In this document: in pieces, positions 18,274-25,857 of the stretch
Position numbering within the stretch: position 1 is the first letter of the stretch
Layout of the letters: every line of letters begins with the position of its first letter
Origin: Vulcanimicrobiota bacterium
Lineage (GTDB): Bacteria > Vulcanimicrobiota > Vulcanimicrobiia > Vulcanimicrobiales > Vulcanimicrobiaceae
DNA: 44,323 nt
Assembly: GCA_019232905.1 (NCBI GenBank)
Contig: JAFANA010000118.1
Span: forward strand, 1 to 44,323
Direction of reading: 5' to 3'
The notes under the pieces: generated by a model
Told to the model about the DNA's origin: nothing
Databases searched by the model: none
Seen by the model: the letters and a program-made list of their open reading frames with translations, nothing else
Translations under genes and position numbers: made by a program

Positions 18274-19170
18274 TCAGAGCCCTAACGCTGCGATGAGTTT
18301 CGGATAAACCAGATCCGTCGCAGCGTCCGGGTTGTCAGGATCGATAATGTCGTGGTTTTCGGGCAGGTTCCGCAACTCGATATACGCGATTCCATCTTTT
18401 CGCATCCCTTGCCACTCGCTGACGACCGCTTCGGCCGCTTCATTGTTAACCGCGGGGTCAGCGCGATTCACAACGGTCGTGATCTGCTGCGCGAGCGGCT
18501 TCGTCCGTCGCGCTGCGCCGGACACCGCGTCGCCGATACGTAACGTTTGCGCGAGCGCATGCGTCGGAAAGCGCGGGTAGGCCGTCTTCGGGCGCTGAGC
18601 CTCTCGAATACGCGGATCCCACCACAAGAAGAGATTCGGAACGTGAAGCATCAGCCACCCAAGTGTTTTGCTTAGGCCGTAAGGCAATTGCAAAATTGCG
18701 AAATCCGGTGCAACGGGAACGCTCACGGCCACATCATCGCGGTACTGTGCGAGATACGCGCACTGCAGTCCGCCCGCGGAAATGCCGAGGACGGCGACGC
18801 GTTCTCCCAAGCCGCGCGCGATGTCGACGGCGTCATACGATGCGGCAATGAGTTCTTCGGCGGTCAGCGCGGCGAGCGCATTGGTCATCCGGTCCTTGTA
18901 GCCCTGATAGGGCATACGCGGCACGTACACGTTTGCGCCGCGCGCGTGCAACTCGGGCGCGAGAGCGACGTATTGTCCGGGATGGTTCGTCAAGCCGTGA
19001 AACAGCGCGACCGCAAGCGGCCGCCGTTCGCCATGTTCGAGCAATCGCGTGTGCGCGACGGGCGCGATTGTATCGTCATCGCGTGCCATCACGGCTCGTG
19101 CACGAAGTACGGCCTCGTCGAACGACGAAGCCGGGCGCGTTTGCGGCGGCTCGATCATTGCGAGCCCCAT
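18274..19170 (-). CDS. Alpha/beta hydrolase (carboxylesterase-like), copy 1
   Basis: The protein has 298 aa and is a soluble serine hydrolase. The FHGLTNHPGQY oxyanion-hole region, nucleophile elbow GISAGG (about 150) and late NHDII with the catalytic His are visible. The family members closest by motif are monoacylglycerol lipase/carboxylesterase-like enzymes. The ATG at 19170 is 4 nt after the stop of the last SCPU gene, so it appears to be the distal gene of the pilus operon. A second copy with the same motif order and the shared WWDPxxRExQxPxxxYPRxxTHAxAQ segment lies at 28658-29518. No signal peptide is seen. The substrate is unknown. Confidence 0.82.
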   Translation of the reverse strand: MGLAMIEPPQTRPASSFDEAVLRARAVMARDDDTIAPVAHTRLLEHGERRPLAVALFHGLTNHPGQYVALAPELHARGANVYVPRMPYQGYKDRMTNALAALTAEELIAASYDAVDIARGLGERVAVLGISAGGLQCAYLAQYRDDVAVSVPVAPDFAILQLPYGLSKTLGWLMLHVPNLFLWWDPRIREAQRPKTAYPRFPTHALAQTLRIGDAVSGAARRTKPLAQQITTVVNRADPAVNNEAAEAVVSEWQGMRKDGIAYIELRNLPENHDIIDPDNPDAATDLVYPKLIAALGL

Positions 19171-19174
19171 TCGA

Positions 19175-19657
19175 TCAGTAGTTAATTGTAACTTCTAATT
19201 GATCGGAATAGCGGCCGGCGCTCACGTCCTGCCGCGGATACACGACGCCGAAAATGTGAATGGATCCGGTCTCGGTGCGCGGATCGAGATCGTAATCGTC
19301 GGAATCGTCGAAGCCGTCGCCGAACGGCCGGCCGCAGTCCGGACTCAAGCTCAATTGGTACCGCAGCCGTTGCTTCGGATCGGCGGTATTGGTCATGTAT
19401 CGGTTGATGTAGGTGTTGGATTGCCCGGCGGATATGGAGATGTGAACGTCATCTTCCATGTGGGCGCACACGTACGTCAAAGATCCGGCAATCGGCGTCG
19501 CATTCGGATTAAACACGTCGTATTGGCCGAACGAGAGCGTGAGCGGGTTGAAGCGGCACCCGTAATAGGGGCGTGTCGCACTTGCTTTGAGCGGGTGGAT
19601 CGCAAACGGACACGCGAGAGCCACGACCGCCGCGATAGTTAACGCGAACCGTCGCAT
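19175..19657 (-). CDS. SCPU-domain pilus subunit, usher-proximal (possible tip)
   Basis: The protein has 160 aa with a signal peptide (MRRFALTIAAVVALACPFAIHPLKASA). The mature domain has the SCPU hallmarks LSFGQYDVFNP, a Cys pair, and the closing QDVSAGRYSDQLEVTINY, which is the final beta strand of the incomplete Ig-like fold. It overlaps the usher gene by 19 nt, so it is translationally tied to it. It is the most divergent of the SCPU proteins here (DSDDYDLDPRTE insert). In related Csu-type systems the subunit gene next to the usher often encodes the tip adhesin; this is inference. Confidence 0.82.
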   Translation of the reverse strand: MRRFALTIAAVVALACPFAIHPLKASATRPYYGCRFNPLTLSFGQYDVFNPNATPIAGSLTYVCAHMEDDVHISISAGQSNTYINRYMTNTADPKQRLRYQLSLSPDCGRPFGDGFDDSDDYDLDPRTETGSIHIFGVVYPRQDVSAGRYSDQLEVTINY

Positions 19658-21909
19658 CTAACCGTTCCCATGCGCACGTAAGGCTGCGCCACGTTTGGAA
19701 TCGTCATCTTCATCGAGCATAGGCCGTCCTTATACTCGATCTTCGCCGGATACGTTCCCGGGGCGACGTTCTCGAGGTAGAATTCGCCGTTCTCGCCGAT
19801 ATCCGAACGCGCAGTTTTGCCGTTAGCGAGCTCGAGCGTGAGCTGCCCGTAAGCCGGTGCAACGGCTTTGCTTGCTGTATGGACGATCAACGTTCCCAGG
19901 AACGATTGCGTCCGATGGAGCGCGAAGTGCGCAACGGCTCCTCCTCGATAGCTTGGCGTCACGCGGTCGAGCGTCTTGTCAAAGCTGTAGTTCATCGGTG
20001 CGTTCGACGAGTTGAGACGCACTTCGTTTTGGTAGTAAGAGACTGCGTCGGGGAGAAACAACTTGCCGTTGCGATCGGTCTTGCCCATCGGCTGATTGTT
20101 TTCGTCGACGACCACGCCCGGTAAGGACGCATCTACCAAGACGTAGGCGTCTTGCACGGGTCGCGAAAAATACATCCCGCGATCGATGTAGACGACCGAA
20201 CCCGATGCCGAAAGCTCAGTCGACGTTTCTCCTCCGGCGGTGATGCGCTGCGCCGAGTACAGACCGTGCGCGCCGTAGTATTCGAGGTCGTAGCCGAGTT
20301 GTGACTGGTCGGACTGCCGCGAGTACATGACGTCGTAGCCCAGCGGTTGATCGGCACGAGCACTTCTTCCGGCACTTACTGAAGTACCCGTCGCGTTTCC
20401 GGTCGTCGACGTGAGCTCACCGTCGCCGCCGAACGGCATGCTCAACGTCGTGACGAACCCCGATCCGCCCCCGCCGTACCCGTTTTGCAAGCGATATGCG
20501 AGCGCAAGTGAAAGCCGCCGCGCTATCCGTACGCTCGTGCCGGTGTCGAATTCGGTTGAAGTCCCGTGGTCGCGATCGCGCCCCTTGGAAAAGCGAAACT
20601 CGATCATTCGCTGCTTTCCAAGCGGGACCGACACTCCGCCGCTCGCGCGGAAGAGCATACGATCCTCGCCGGGCAACAAAGAAACCGACGAGTATTGCGG
20701 CGTTTCCATCATGAGTTCGCCGTTGAACCCGAGCGAGCGTCCCGAATAATCGTACGCTACGAGCCCCGCGAAACCACCGGCCCCGGCGGCGTGACTTACT
20801 TGTGCTTCGCTTGTAAACTGTCCGAGCCGCGTCGCAAAAACGAATGATGGACCGGCATTGACCGCGCCTTGCGCGAACGACATGTCCGCGCCGCCCGTAA
20901 ACGTGCCGGTCAACCCGCGGACATAATGACCTACGAACGCGAGTGGGCCGTTTCCCGATCCGTTCGTACCGCTCAATCCATTGCGCTCGAAACCCAGCGC
21001 AAAGGAGTAGTCGCTCAGACCGGGATTCAGGGATTCTAATGAGTGATAGAACGTTCGGCGAATGACTTGCTCGTGACCGAATGCATCGCGAATCACGACT
21101 TGAACGTCGTTAGATCCGCTGATAAGCGGAATATTCGAAAGGTTGAATGCGCCGGGAGGAAGTTCTTGCGTTCCGACCAGCAACCCGTTGACGTAGATGC
21201 TCGCGGTCGACGGCGACTCAACGATACCGTTGAGTGAGGTCGAGACTTGACGATTGAATCGTGAGTTCAATTGCCAGTCGCGCTGAACGGTCACGCCGCG
21301 AATCAGCGTGGATCCCCCTAAATCGCCGGCCGTCGTGCTGCCGTCGCCGATGATGATACGCCGTAACTTTGTTTGCGAATCCGTCGTCCAATTAATGAGT
21401 CCCGGCACGAATCCGCTGCTGCTCTTGGAGAACGACGCATAGAGCAATCCCTGAGCAACCGTGCTGCCGAATTCACCGCTCAAGGTAACCGGTGACTGCG
21501 TTCCTTTCGAGACCGCGTAGTTCACGAAGGCACTACTGGTCCGTTCGGCCGCAATCGCCGAGCTATCGGTCAGACTTACGGTAGTATCGCCAAGATACTG
21601 CGCAGCGACCGTCATTGCCACCGTCAGCGTCTTTTCGTCCACGGTAAACTTGAGCGCCGGGGCGAGCGATGCGAGCGAGATGAATGCGCTCGTTCCGCGA
21701 TCGGTTCCGGGAACCTTACTGAGCCCGAGATCTGCTACGTCGTTGCGCGAAACGAGAACGTCATCGCCGTCCACTTGAACGATGTGCATGCCCTTGTCGA
21801 CGGAATTCACCGTCATGGTCAGCATCGCGCGCTGCGGTGCGGCCGACGCAGGGCTCGCGTACCGGCCTAGGATCAACGAGGTGATCAGCACCGCAGCTAT
21901 ACGACGCAC
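19639..21909 (-). CDS. Outer-membrane usher protein (FimD/PapC family, Csu type)
   Basis: The protein has 756 aa, at the short end for ushers. It forms the 24-strand outer-membrane pore that receives chaperone-subunit complexes and strings subunits into a fibre. The N-terminal domain (after the signal) reads VNSVDKGMHIVQVDGDDVLVSRNDVADLGL. The barrel region contains GxxxxRGxxVQRDWQLNSRFNRQV and SASIYVNGLLVGTQELPPGAFNLSNIPLISG, the plug-type and 'PPGPF' segments that mark ushers. The C-terminal domains include PVQDAYVLVDASLPGVVVDENNQPMG and a final Ig-like domain ending GTVRCDGSR. It follows the chaperone gene by 18 nt. Its presence shows that the cell has an outer membrane. Confidence 0.92.
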   Translation of the reverse strand: MRRIAAVLITSLILGRYASPASAAPQRAMLTMTVNSVDKGMHIVQVDGDDVLVSRNDVADLGLSKVPGTDRGTSAFISLASLAPALKFTVDEKTLTVAMTVAAQYLGDTTVSLTDSSAIAAERTSSAFVNYAVSKGTQSPVTLSGEFGSTVAQGLLYASFSKSSSGFVPGLINWTTDSQTKLRRIIIGDGSTTAGDLGGSTLIRGVTVQRDWQLNSRFNRQVSTSLNGIVESPSTASIYVNGLLVGTQELPPGAFNLSNIPLISGSNDVQVVIRDAFGHEQVIRRTFYHSLESLNPGLSDYSFALGFERNGLSGTNGSGNGPLAFVGHYVRGLTGTFTGGADMSFAQGAVNAGPSFVFATRLGQFTSEAQVSHAAGAGGFAGLVAYDYSGRSLGFNGELMMETPQYSSVSLLPGEDRMLFRASGGVSVPLGKQRMIEFRFSKGRDRDHGTSTEFDTGTSVRIARRLSLALAYRLQNGYGGGGSGFVTTLSMPFGGDGELTSTTGNATGTSVSAGRSARADQPLGYDVMYSRQSDQSQLGYDLEYYGAHGLYSAQRITAGGETSTELSASGSVVYIDRGMYFSRPVQDAYVLVDASLPGVVVDENNQPMGKTDRNGKLFLPDAVSYYQNEVRLNSSNAPMNYSFDKTLDRVTPSYRGGAVAHFALHRTQSFLGTLIVHTASKAVAPAYGQLTLELANGKTARSDIGENGEFYLENVAPGTYPAKIEYKDGLCSMKMTIPNVAQPYVRMGTVRCDGSR

Positions 21910-21927
21910 GATGTTATCCTCGCACGA

Positions 21928-22692
21928 TTACCGGCATGCGCCTTGGTCGCCGCTTACATGCGTCGTCAGCAGGCCGACGTCGGAATCGGCGGTCACGTCG
22001 TACGAATCGGCCTTCGAGCAGGCTGCCTTTGGAATCGCGATTGCGAAATCGCGTTCCTCACTCGGCATCACGTACCAGCCGCGAATGGACTTGTTGAAGA
22101 CTTCGTGGCCCGCGGAATCTTTCGCAACAACCTTGACGCTGTCGATCATGACGTGAAGCGAACCTTGGTTCGTCACCGCAACGTCGAGTTTTCCACTCTC
22201 GATTTTCGCTTGTCCAATCGCCGCCTTCATCGTTCCGTTTGCCGGTTCGAGAAAGATCGGTATACCGACTTTCGTGCGGACGGTGAGGTGCGCGCCTTTC
22301 GCCGGTGCGAGCTGGCTCTCCAAAGTCGGCAACTCTTCGATAAAGACACGGTATGATTTTTCAACCGGCGTGACCGGTGACGTCGCGAGACCCACGCGCA
22401 CACTGCGCACTTCGTGTGGCCCCATGGTGATCAACGTCGGGAAGTAAACCAGATCATCCGTCGGCGTCAGATCCATTTTTCCGCCGGCCGATTCGGTCCA
22501 CATGAATCCGGTGATCTGGGCGCGTAAGGGCGAGTCCGACTCGTTTTCAACAGAAAGTAAGACGCTTGTCGTATCTTTCGAGAGAAATACTTTGATCGGC
22601 TGTACGCCGAATTGCCCGGCGGCAGCCGGCAATGCTGTAACGGCGACTGCGAATGCTGATGCGAATGCCAGAACCTTCAGCAACGTTTTCAT
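21928..22692 (-). CDS. Periplasmic pilus assembly chaperone (PapD-like)
   Basis: The protein has 254 aa with a signal peptide (MKTLLKVLAFASAFAVAVTALPAAAG). Domain 1 is Ig-like, with QPIKVFLSKDTTSVLLSVENESDSPLRAQI, the FPTLITMGPHEVRSVRVGL segment corresponding to the 'P-x-x-P-x-x-x-R' signature, and YRVFIEELP at the end of the domain. Domain 2 follows and ends in a Cys pair region (KAACSK, GACR). It holds subunits by donor-strand complementation and delivers them to the usher. AAAGGA precedes the ATG at 22692; an upstream TTG at 22707 is rejected because it overlaps that site. The 5' segment resembles the SCPU leaders around the binding site (TTTTGAAAGG). Confidence 0.9.
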   Translation of the reverse strand: MKTLLKVLAFASAFAVAVTALPAAAGQFGVQPIKVFLSKDTTSVLLSVENESDSPLRAQITGFMWTESAGGKMDLTPTDDLVYFPTLITMGPHEVRSVRVGLATSPVTPVEKSYRVFIEELPTLESQLAPAKGAHLTVRTKVGIPIFLEPANGTMKAAIGQAKIESGKLDVAVTNQGSLHVMIDSVKVVAKDSAGHEVFNKSIRGWYVMPSEERDFAIAIPKAACSKADSYDVTADSDVGLLTTHVSGDQGACR

Positions 22693-22703
22693 ACGAATTC
22701 CTT

Positions 22704-23012
22704 TCAAAATTGAATTGTCACGACACCGATCGAATCGTCGCGATCGATGCGGTAGACGCGGCGATTGTCCTGACCGCCGGTCGATTGAGCGTGAGGCGCC
22801 ATCTCATCGTTACGCTCGTCGCGGTCGTCCCGATCGTCGCGGTCGTCGCAGTCCCCATGGAACTCGACGTCGCGATCGCCGGAAAACTCAGCCGAGCACG
22901 AACGAGTGACTTGAACCGAAGCCGTCACACGAACGCGTTGAGAATGGCTGCCGGCCGCGGGCGCTAAAGGCACCGCGGCCGGTATTAATGAGGCGAGAAA
23001 CATCGCCAGCAT
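22704..23012 (-). CDS. Chopped SCPU-like subunit with Asp/Arg-rich insert
   Basis: The protein has 102 aa. It opens with a signal peptide (MLAMFLASLIPAAVPLAPAAG) and then SHSQRVRVTASVQVTRSC, which parallels the N-terminus of the neighbouring subunit (SQSSTITVTGSVIPNC). It ends in VVTIQF, like the closing strand VTLNF of its neighbours. Between these the normal domain is replaced by a tract of Asp-Arg repeats (DDRDDRDDRDERND). It starts 2 nt after the stop of the upstream SCPU gene and ends 11 nt before the chaperone start. It may be a decaying subunit or a small charged cap or plug; sequence alone does not decide. Confidence 0.6.
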   Translation of the reverse strand: MLAMFLASLIPAAVPLAPAAGSHSQRVRVTASVQVTRSCSAEFSGDRDVEFHGDCDDRDDRDDRDERNDEMAPHAQSTGGQDNRRVYRIDRDDSIGVVTIQF

Positions 23013-23014
23013 CG

Positions 23015-23527
23015 TTAGAAGTTCAGCGTCACCGTCAGCGAGTCGCTGTAGCTGCCGACTTCAACGTCTTGTCCGTTCGGAATCACGCCGCTGACCGTCA
23101 CGGTCGTCGTCTCGGTCGAAGCGCTGCCGTTGGCAGGAACGTTGACGGCCGTGCCAAGCGGCCATGCGGCGGTGTTGCCGCTGTCTTCGAACAGGTTGTA
23201 CTGGAGAAGGCCGGCGGCATTGCCGCTGTTGTCCGACATGAAGCGATTACCACCGCTAGCGTGTTGTCCGCCGTCGATCGTAATGCTCGGCGTTGAACCC
23301 TTCGTGCAGTTGATCGCGTACGAGGTCGACGCGTTGTCCGTCGAGGTCGCGAAGACGTCGTACGGATTGAACGTGATCTGGTTCGTCGATGCGAAACCGA
23401 CGCAATTCGGAATGACGGATCCCGTCACGGTAATCGTTGAGCTCTGCGAGCCGGTGGCGAGTGCCGCAGCCGGGAGAGCGAACAGTGCCGCGGCAACGGC
23501 GACCATAGCTTTTGCGCGAATTGTCAC
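23015..23527 (-). CDS. SCPU-domain pilus subunit 5
   Basis: The protein has 170 aa with a signal peptide ending ALATGSQSS. SCPU features are PNCVGF, ITFNPYDVFAT, AINCTKGSTPSITIDGG, NRFMSDN and the closing GQDVEVGSYSDSLTVTLNF. The start is GTG at 23527, with GGGAG 10 nt upstream. It leads the contiguous block SCPU5-small subunit-chaperone-usher-SCPU6-hydrolase. Unlike subunits 2-4 it lacks the repeated leader and has the simpler, two-cysteine form of the domain, nearer to the classic Csu/spore coat U type. Confidence 0.87.
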   Translation of the reverse strand: MTIRAKAMVAVAAALFALPAAALATGSQSSTITVTGSVIPNCVGFASTNQITFNPYDVFATSTDNASTSYAINCTKGSTPSITIDGGQHASGGNRFMSDNSGNAAGLLQYNLFEDSGNTAAWPLGTAVNVPANGSASTETTTVTVSGVIPNGQDVEVGSYSDSLTVTLNF

Positions 23528-23653
23528 GATGAAACGACTCCCTTATAGAATCGGTGAGGTAGTGAACTCGACCGGCTGGGGACGGCCTACGAAATGTATA
23601 TCAACGTCGAAGTCCGGGAAGCTATCCCGAGAAACGGGGGATTCAAAACGGAA

Positions 23654-23684
23654 AAAACGACGCGATGGACGATCGCGTCGTTTT
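23654..23684 (-). terminator. Intrinsic terminator after SCPU subunit 4
   Basis: AAAACGACGCGAT and ATCGCGTCGTTTT form a perfect 13-bp stem with a 5-nt loop. It is followed on the minus strand by six T residues. It separates the tandem subunit cassettes from the usher block. Confidence 0.8.
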
Positions 23685-23705
23685 GTTCCCGTTGCTGAAA
23701 CGTCT

Positions 23706-24290
23706 TTAATAATTCAGCGTCATCGTAAAGGTATCGGAATACGATCCTACCGGAACGTCCTGACCCGCCGGTGCCCACAAACCGTAATAAAAGTGGGTCT
23801 GTTCCGACGTAGCGTTTCCAGCTGCGCCGGGTTCAATCGAACCGTTGTACCAGCTCACGCCGGTCGTCGGTAAGCAGTATTCGCTTTCCGTCGGCGCACC
23901 GCCGTTTACGCTCGTCGGAACAAAGCAGACTTCGACGAGGTAGTGAAGGTTGTTGCCTTTTCCGTCGGTCATGCTGCGGCAGTAGTTATTGCCGCCGCCC
24001 CAGCCGTTGCAGTCATTGAAACCGCCGTTGCCGCCGCTAAAAGACAGTTGCGGGAACGAACCCTTGGTGCAATTGATCGAATTCAGCCCCATAAAATCGT
24101 AAGCCCAGTACGGACTAAACACGTCGTACGACAAGGAACCGGTGATGCTCGTCGGCATTTGGGTGCAGTTCGAAATGACGCTGGTGCCGACGGAGAGTGC
24201 GGACGTTGCTGTTCCGGCACTTGCGATCGTCACGCTTCCGAACGTGAGGACCGACGCAAGCGCCGCAATCAAAAGAGCGGTTCGCTTCAT
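23706..24290 (-). CDS. SCPU-domain pilus subunit 4
   Basis: The protein has 194 aa. A signal peptide (MKRTALLIAALASVLTFGSVTIASAG) is followed by the mature motifs VISNCTQMPTSITGSLSYDVFSP, INCTKG and CRSMTDG, and a closing PVGSYSDTFTMTLNY. Extra cysteines (FNDCNG, NNYC, EVCF, EYC) mark a longer subclass shared with subunits 1-3. The ATG at 24290 follows the buried GAAAGG site of leader copy A. It is clearly a duplicate of subunit 3, with a nearly identical signal peptide. The predicted role is a structural fibre subunit exported through the usher. Confidence 0.87.
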   Translation of the reverse strand: MKRTALLIAALASVLTFGSVTIASAGTATSALSVGTSVISNCTQMPTSITGSLSYDVFSPYWAYDFMGLNSINCTKGSFPQLSFSGGNGGFNDCNGWGGGNNYCRSMTDGKGNNLHYLVEVCFVPTSVNGGAPTESEYCLPTTGVSWYNGSIEPGAAGNATSEQTHFYYGLWAPAGQDVPVGSYSDTFTMTLNY

Positions 24291-24303
24291 GAGATGTACA
24301 TAG

Positions 24304-24356
24304 CCTTTCAAAATGCTGAAAGTGATCTGTCGTCGCTCCCCAGCGCGCAACTTCAC
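24304..24356 (-). promoter_or_regulatory. Repeated structured leader, copy A
   Basis: This 5' leader of SCPU subunit 4 is almost identical to copies B and C. In the RNA sense it can fold as GUGA/UCAC outside, GUUG/CGAC in the middle and CGCU-GGGG-AGCG inside, and then a hairpin CUUUCA/UGAAAG that includes the GAAAGG ribosome binding site. Confidence 0.65.
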
Positions 24357-24368
24357 GATAGAAACAGT

Positions 24369-24400
24369 AGCGGGACAGGAGCGATGCTTCCTATCCCGCT
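24369..24400 (-). terminator. Repeated intergenic hairpin, copy A
   Basis: AGCGGGACAGGA and TCCTATCCCGCT form a 12-bp stem with one wobble pair and an 8-nt loop. It is followed on the minus strand by a weak T-run. It lies between the stop of subunit 3 and leader copy A. Confidence 0.65.
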
Positions 24401-24424
24401 TTTGTGGGGTTTTGCTAAACGCGT

Positions 24425-25009
24425 TTAATAATTCAGCGTCATCGTGAAGCTGTCGCTATACGATCCGACCGGAATATCTTGTCCTGATGGTGCAAACAAA
24501 TAGAACCAGAAGTGCGTCTGTTCGGACGAAGCGTTGCCTGCAGCCCCGGGCTCATACGACGTGCTGCCGTTCCAGCTGAACCCGGTCATTGGCGTGCATG
24601 CCGCTCCTTGTTCCGGTGCGGTGTGGTTAACACTCACCGGGTAGAAGCAGACTTCGGTAAGATAGTTGAGACTGTGACCGTTCCCATCAGTCATGGCGCG
24701 GCAATACTTGCCGCCGCCATAAATACCGCCGCAATCATTGATGCCGTTACCACCGCTAAACGAGAGCTGCGGAAACGATCCCTTCGTACAGTTGATGTTG
24801 TCATTGCCCATGTACGCGGACGTCCAATACGGATTGAAAACGTCGTACGAGATCGAGCCCGTAATGCTCGTCGGCAGTTGGGTGCAGTTCGAGATGACGC
24901 TCGTACCGACAGAAAGCGTCGAGGTTGCCGTGCCGGCACTTGCGATCGTCACGCTTCCGAGCGTGAGAACCGACGCAAGTGCAGCAATGAAAAGAGCGCT
25001 AGGCTTCAT
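24425..25009 (-). CDS. SCPU-domain pilus subunit 3
   Basis: The protein has 194 aa. Signal peptide MKPSALFIAALASVLTLGSV..ASAG. The mature part has VISNCTQLPTSITGSISYDVFNP, INCTKGSFPQLSFSGGNG, CRAMTDGNG and PVGSYSDSFTMTLNY. It is the closest relative of subunit 4, with most differences in the middle of the domain (IYGGGKYC, EQGAACTPMTG). The ATG at 25009 follows the GAAAGG of leader copy B. An in-frame extension through the leader exists but is rejected, because the same leader is out of frame in copy C. Confidence 0.87.
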   Translation of the reverse strand: MKPSALFIAALASVLTLGSVTIASAGTATSTLSVGTSVISNCTQLPTSITGSISYDVFNPYWTSAYMGNDNINCTKGSFPQLSFSGGNGINDCGGIYGGGKYCRAMTDGNGHSLNYLTEVCFYPVSVNHTAPEQGAACTPMTGFSWNGSTSYEPGAAGNASSEQTHFWFYLFAPSGQDIPVGSYSDSFTMTLNY

Positions 25010-25021
25010 GGAGTTTGATGG

Positions 25022-25072
25022 CCTTTCAAAGTTGAAAGTGATCTGTCGTCGCTCCCCAGCGCGCAACTTCAC
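25022..25072 (-). promoter_or_regulatory. Repeated structured leader, copy B
   Basis: This is the leader of SCPU subunit 3. The core is identical to copy A; the SD hairpin here is CUUUCAA/UUGAAAG with a 2-nt tip, which would open to a larger loop. The T-run of the upstream hairpin ends a few bases before the leader, leaving no room for an ordinary promoter between them. Confidence 0.65.
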
Positions 25073-25084
25073 ATTAAAAACAGT

Positions 25085-25116
25085 AGCGGGATGGTAACTC
25101 TCGTTACCATCCCGCT
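25085..25116 (-). terminator. Repeated intergenic hairpin, copy B (strong terminator)
   Basis: AGCGGGATGGTAAC and GTTACCATCCCGCT form a perfect 14-bp stem with a 4-nt loop. It is followed on the minus strand by ACTG and five T residues. Compared with copies A and C the upper stem is changed on both sides, keeping the pairing. Confidence 0.75.
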
Positions 25117-25143
25117 TTCGTGGGGGTTATGGGACGAACTCGA

Positions 25144-25722
25144 TTAATAGTTGAGCGTCATCGTGAAGCTGTCGCTGTATGTCCCGACCGGAACATCCTG
25201 ACCGGACAACGTCCACGCGTAGTAATAGAAGTAGAGCTTTTCGGTCGAGGAGTTGCCGGTAGCGCCGGGCGCCACACCGCTGTTCCAGTTGGCGCCGGTC
25301 ATCGATCTACACGCCTCGCTCTGCGTCGGAGATTGACCGTTGAAACTCGTCGGATAAAAACACAGCTCGGGGAGATAGGCTAGCGTGTGGCCATTCCCGT
25401 CGCTCATGCTGCGGCAATAGCCGGCGCCGTAATAATAGCCGTTGCAGTCATTGACGCCGTTGCCTCCGCTGAACGAGACCTGCGGAAACGACCCTTTCGT
25501 GCAATTGATCGAATTGCTTCCGATATTCGTGAGCGCCCAGCCTTGCTGGAAGACGTCGTATGTTAGAGAGCCCGAGATGCTCGTCGGCATCTGCGTGCAG
25601 TTCGAGATAACGCTCGTGCCGATAGACAGCGTCGAGGTTGCCGAGCCGGCATTCGCGATCGCTACGCTTCCAAGCGTAAGGACCGCCGCAAGCGCCGCGG
25701 TGAAAAGAGCGGTGAGCTTCAT
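25144..25722 (-). CDS. SCPU-domain pilus subunit 2
   Basis: The protein has 192 aa. Signal peptide MKLTALFTAALAAVLTLGSVAIANAG. The mature domain has VISNCTQMPTSISGSLTYDVFQ, INCTKGSFPQVSFSGGNG, CRSMSDGNG, ELCFYPTS and PVGTYSDSFTMTLNY. It belongs to the same long, multi-cysteine subclass as subunits 1, 3 and 4 and is preceded by leader copy C. The order of similarity (2 to 3 to 4) suggests stepwise tandem duplication of a gene-plus-leader unit. Confidence 0.87.
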   Translation of the reverse strand: MKLTALFTAALAAVLTLGSVAIANAGSATSTLSIGTSVISNCTQMPTSISGSLTYDVFQQGWALTNIGSNSINCTKGSFPQVSFSGGNGVNDCNGYYYGAGYCRSMSDGNGHTLAYLPELCFYPTSFNGQSPTQSEACRSMTGANWNSGVAPGATGNSSTEKLYFYYYAWTLSGQDVPVGTYSDSFTMTLNY

Positions 25723-25733
25723 GAGATGAGCAG

Positions 25734-25784
25734 CCTTTCAAGGTTGAAAGTGATCTGTCGTCGCTCCCCAGCGTGCAACTTCAC
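25734..25784 (-). promoter_or_regulatory. Repeated structured leader, copy C
   Basis: This is the leader of SCPU subunit 2. It differs from copies A/B by one base in the core, in the internal bulge, so the predicted stems are kept. The SD hairpin is CUUUCAA/UUGAAAG. Read as codons it runs into a stop before the ATG, so it does not encode an N-terminal extension. Confidence 0.65.
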
Positions 25785-25796
25785 GAGAAAAGCGTA

Positions 25797-25826
25797 GCGG
25801 GATAGGAGCGTCCCTTCCTATCCCGC
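25797..25826 (-). terminator. Repeated intergenic hairpin, copy C
   Basis: GCGGGATAGGA and TCCTATCCCGC form a perfect 11-bp stem with an 8-nt loop. It lies between the stop of subunit 1 and leader copy C. In all three copies a C4-5 run (CCCCAC) lies just upstream of the stem on the minus strand. Confidence 0.65.
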
Positions 25827-25857
25827 ATTCGTGGGGGAATTCCGGATGACGTTGCTT

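Noticed and set aside
24291-24356. N-terminal extension of SCPU subunits through the repeated leader (KLRAGERRQITF)
   Set aside because: It is in frame in copies A and B, but copy C reads into a stop and is out of frame. The true ATG is followed by a perfect signal peptide and preceded by GAAAGG. A regulatory upstream peptide is still possible but less likely.
24304-24356. Repeated leader as a cyclic-di-GMP (GEMM) riboswitch
   Set aside because: The GNRA tetraloop/receptor layout and the conserved GEMM core bases are not present; only the pilus context was suggestive.
24304-25826. Repeats at the pilus locus as a CRISPR array
   Set aside because: There are only three copies, spaced about 715 bp apart with complete genes between them.
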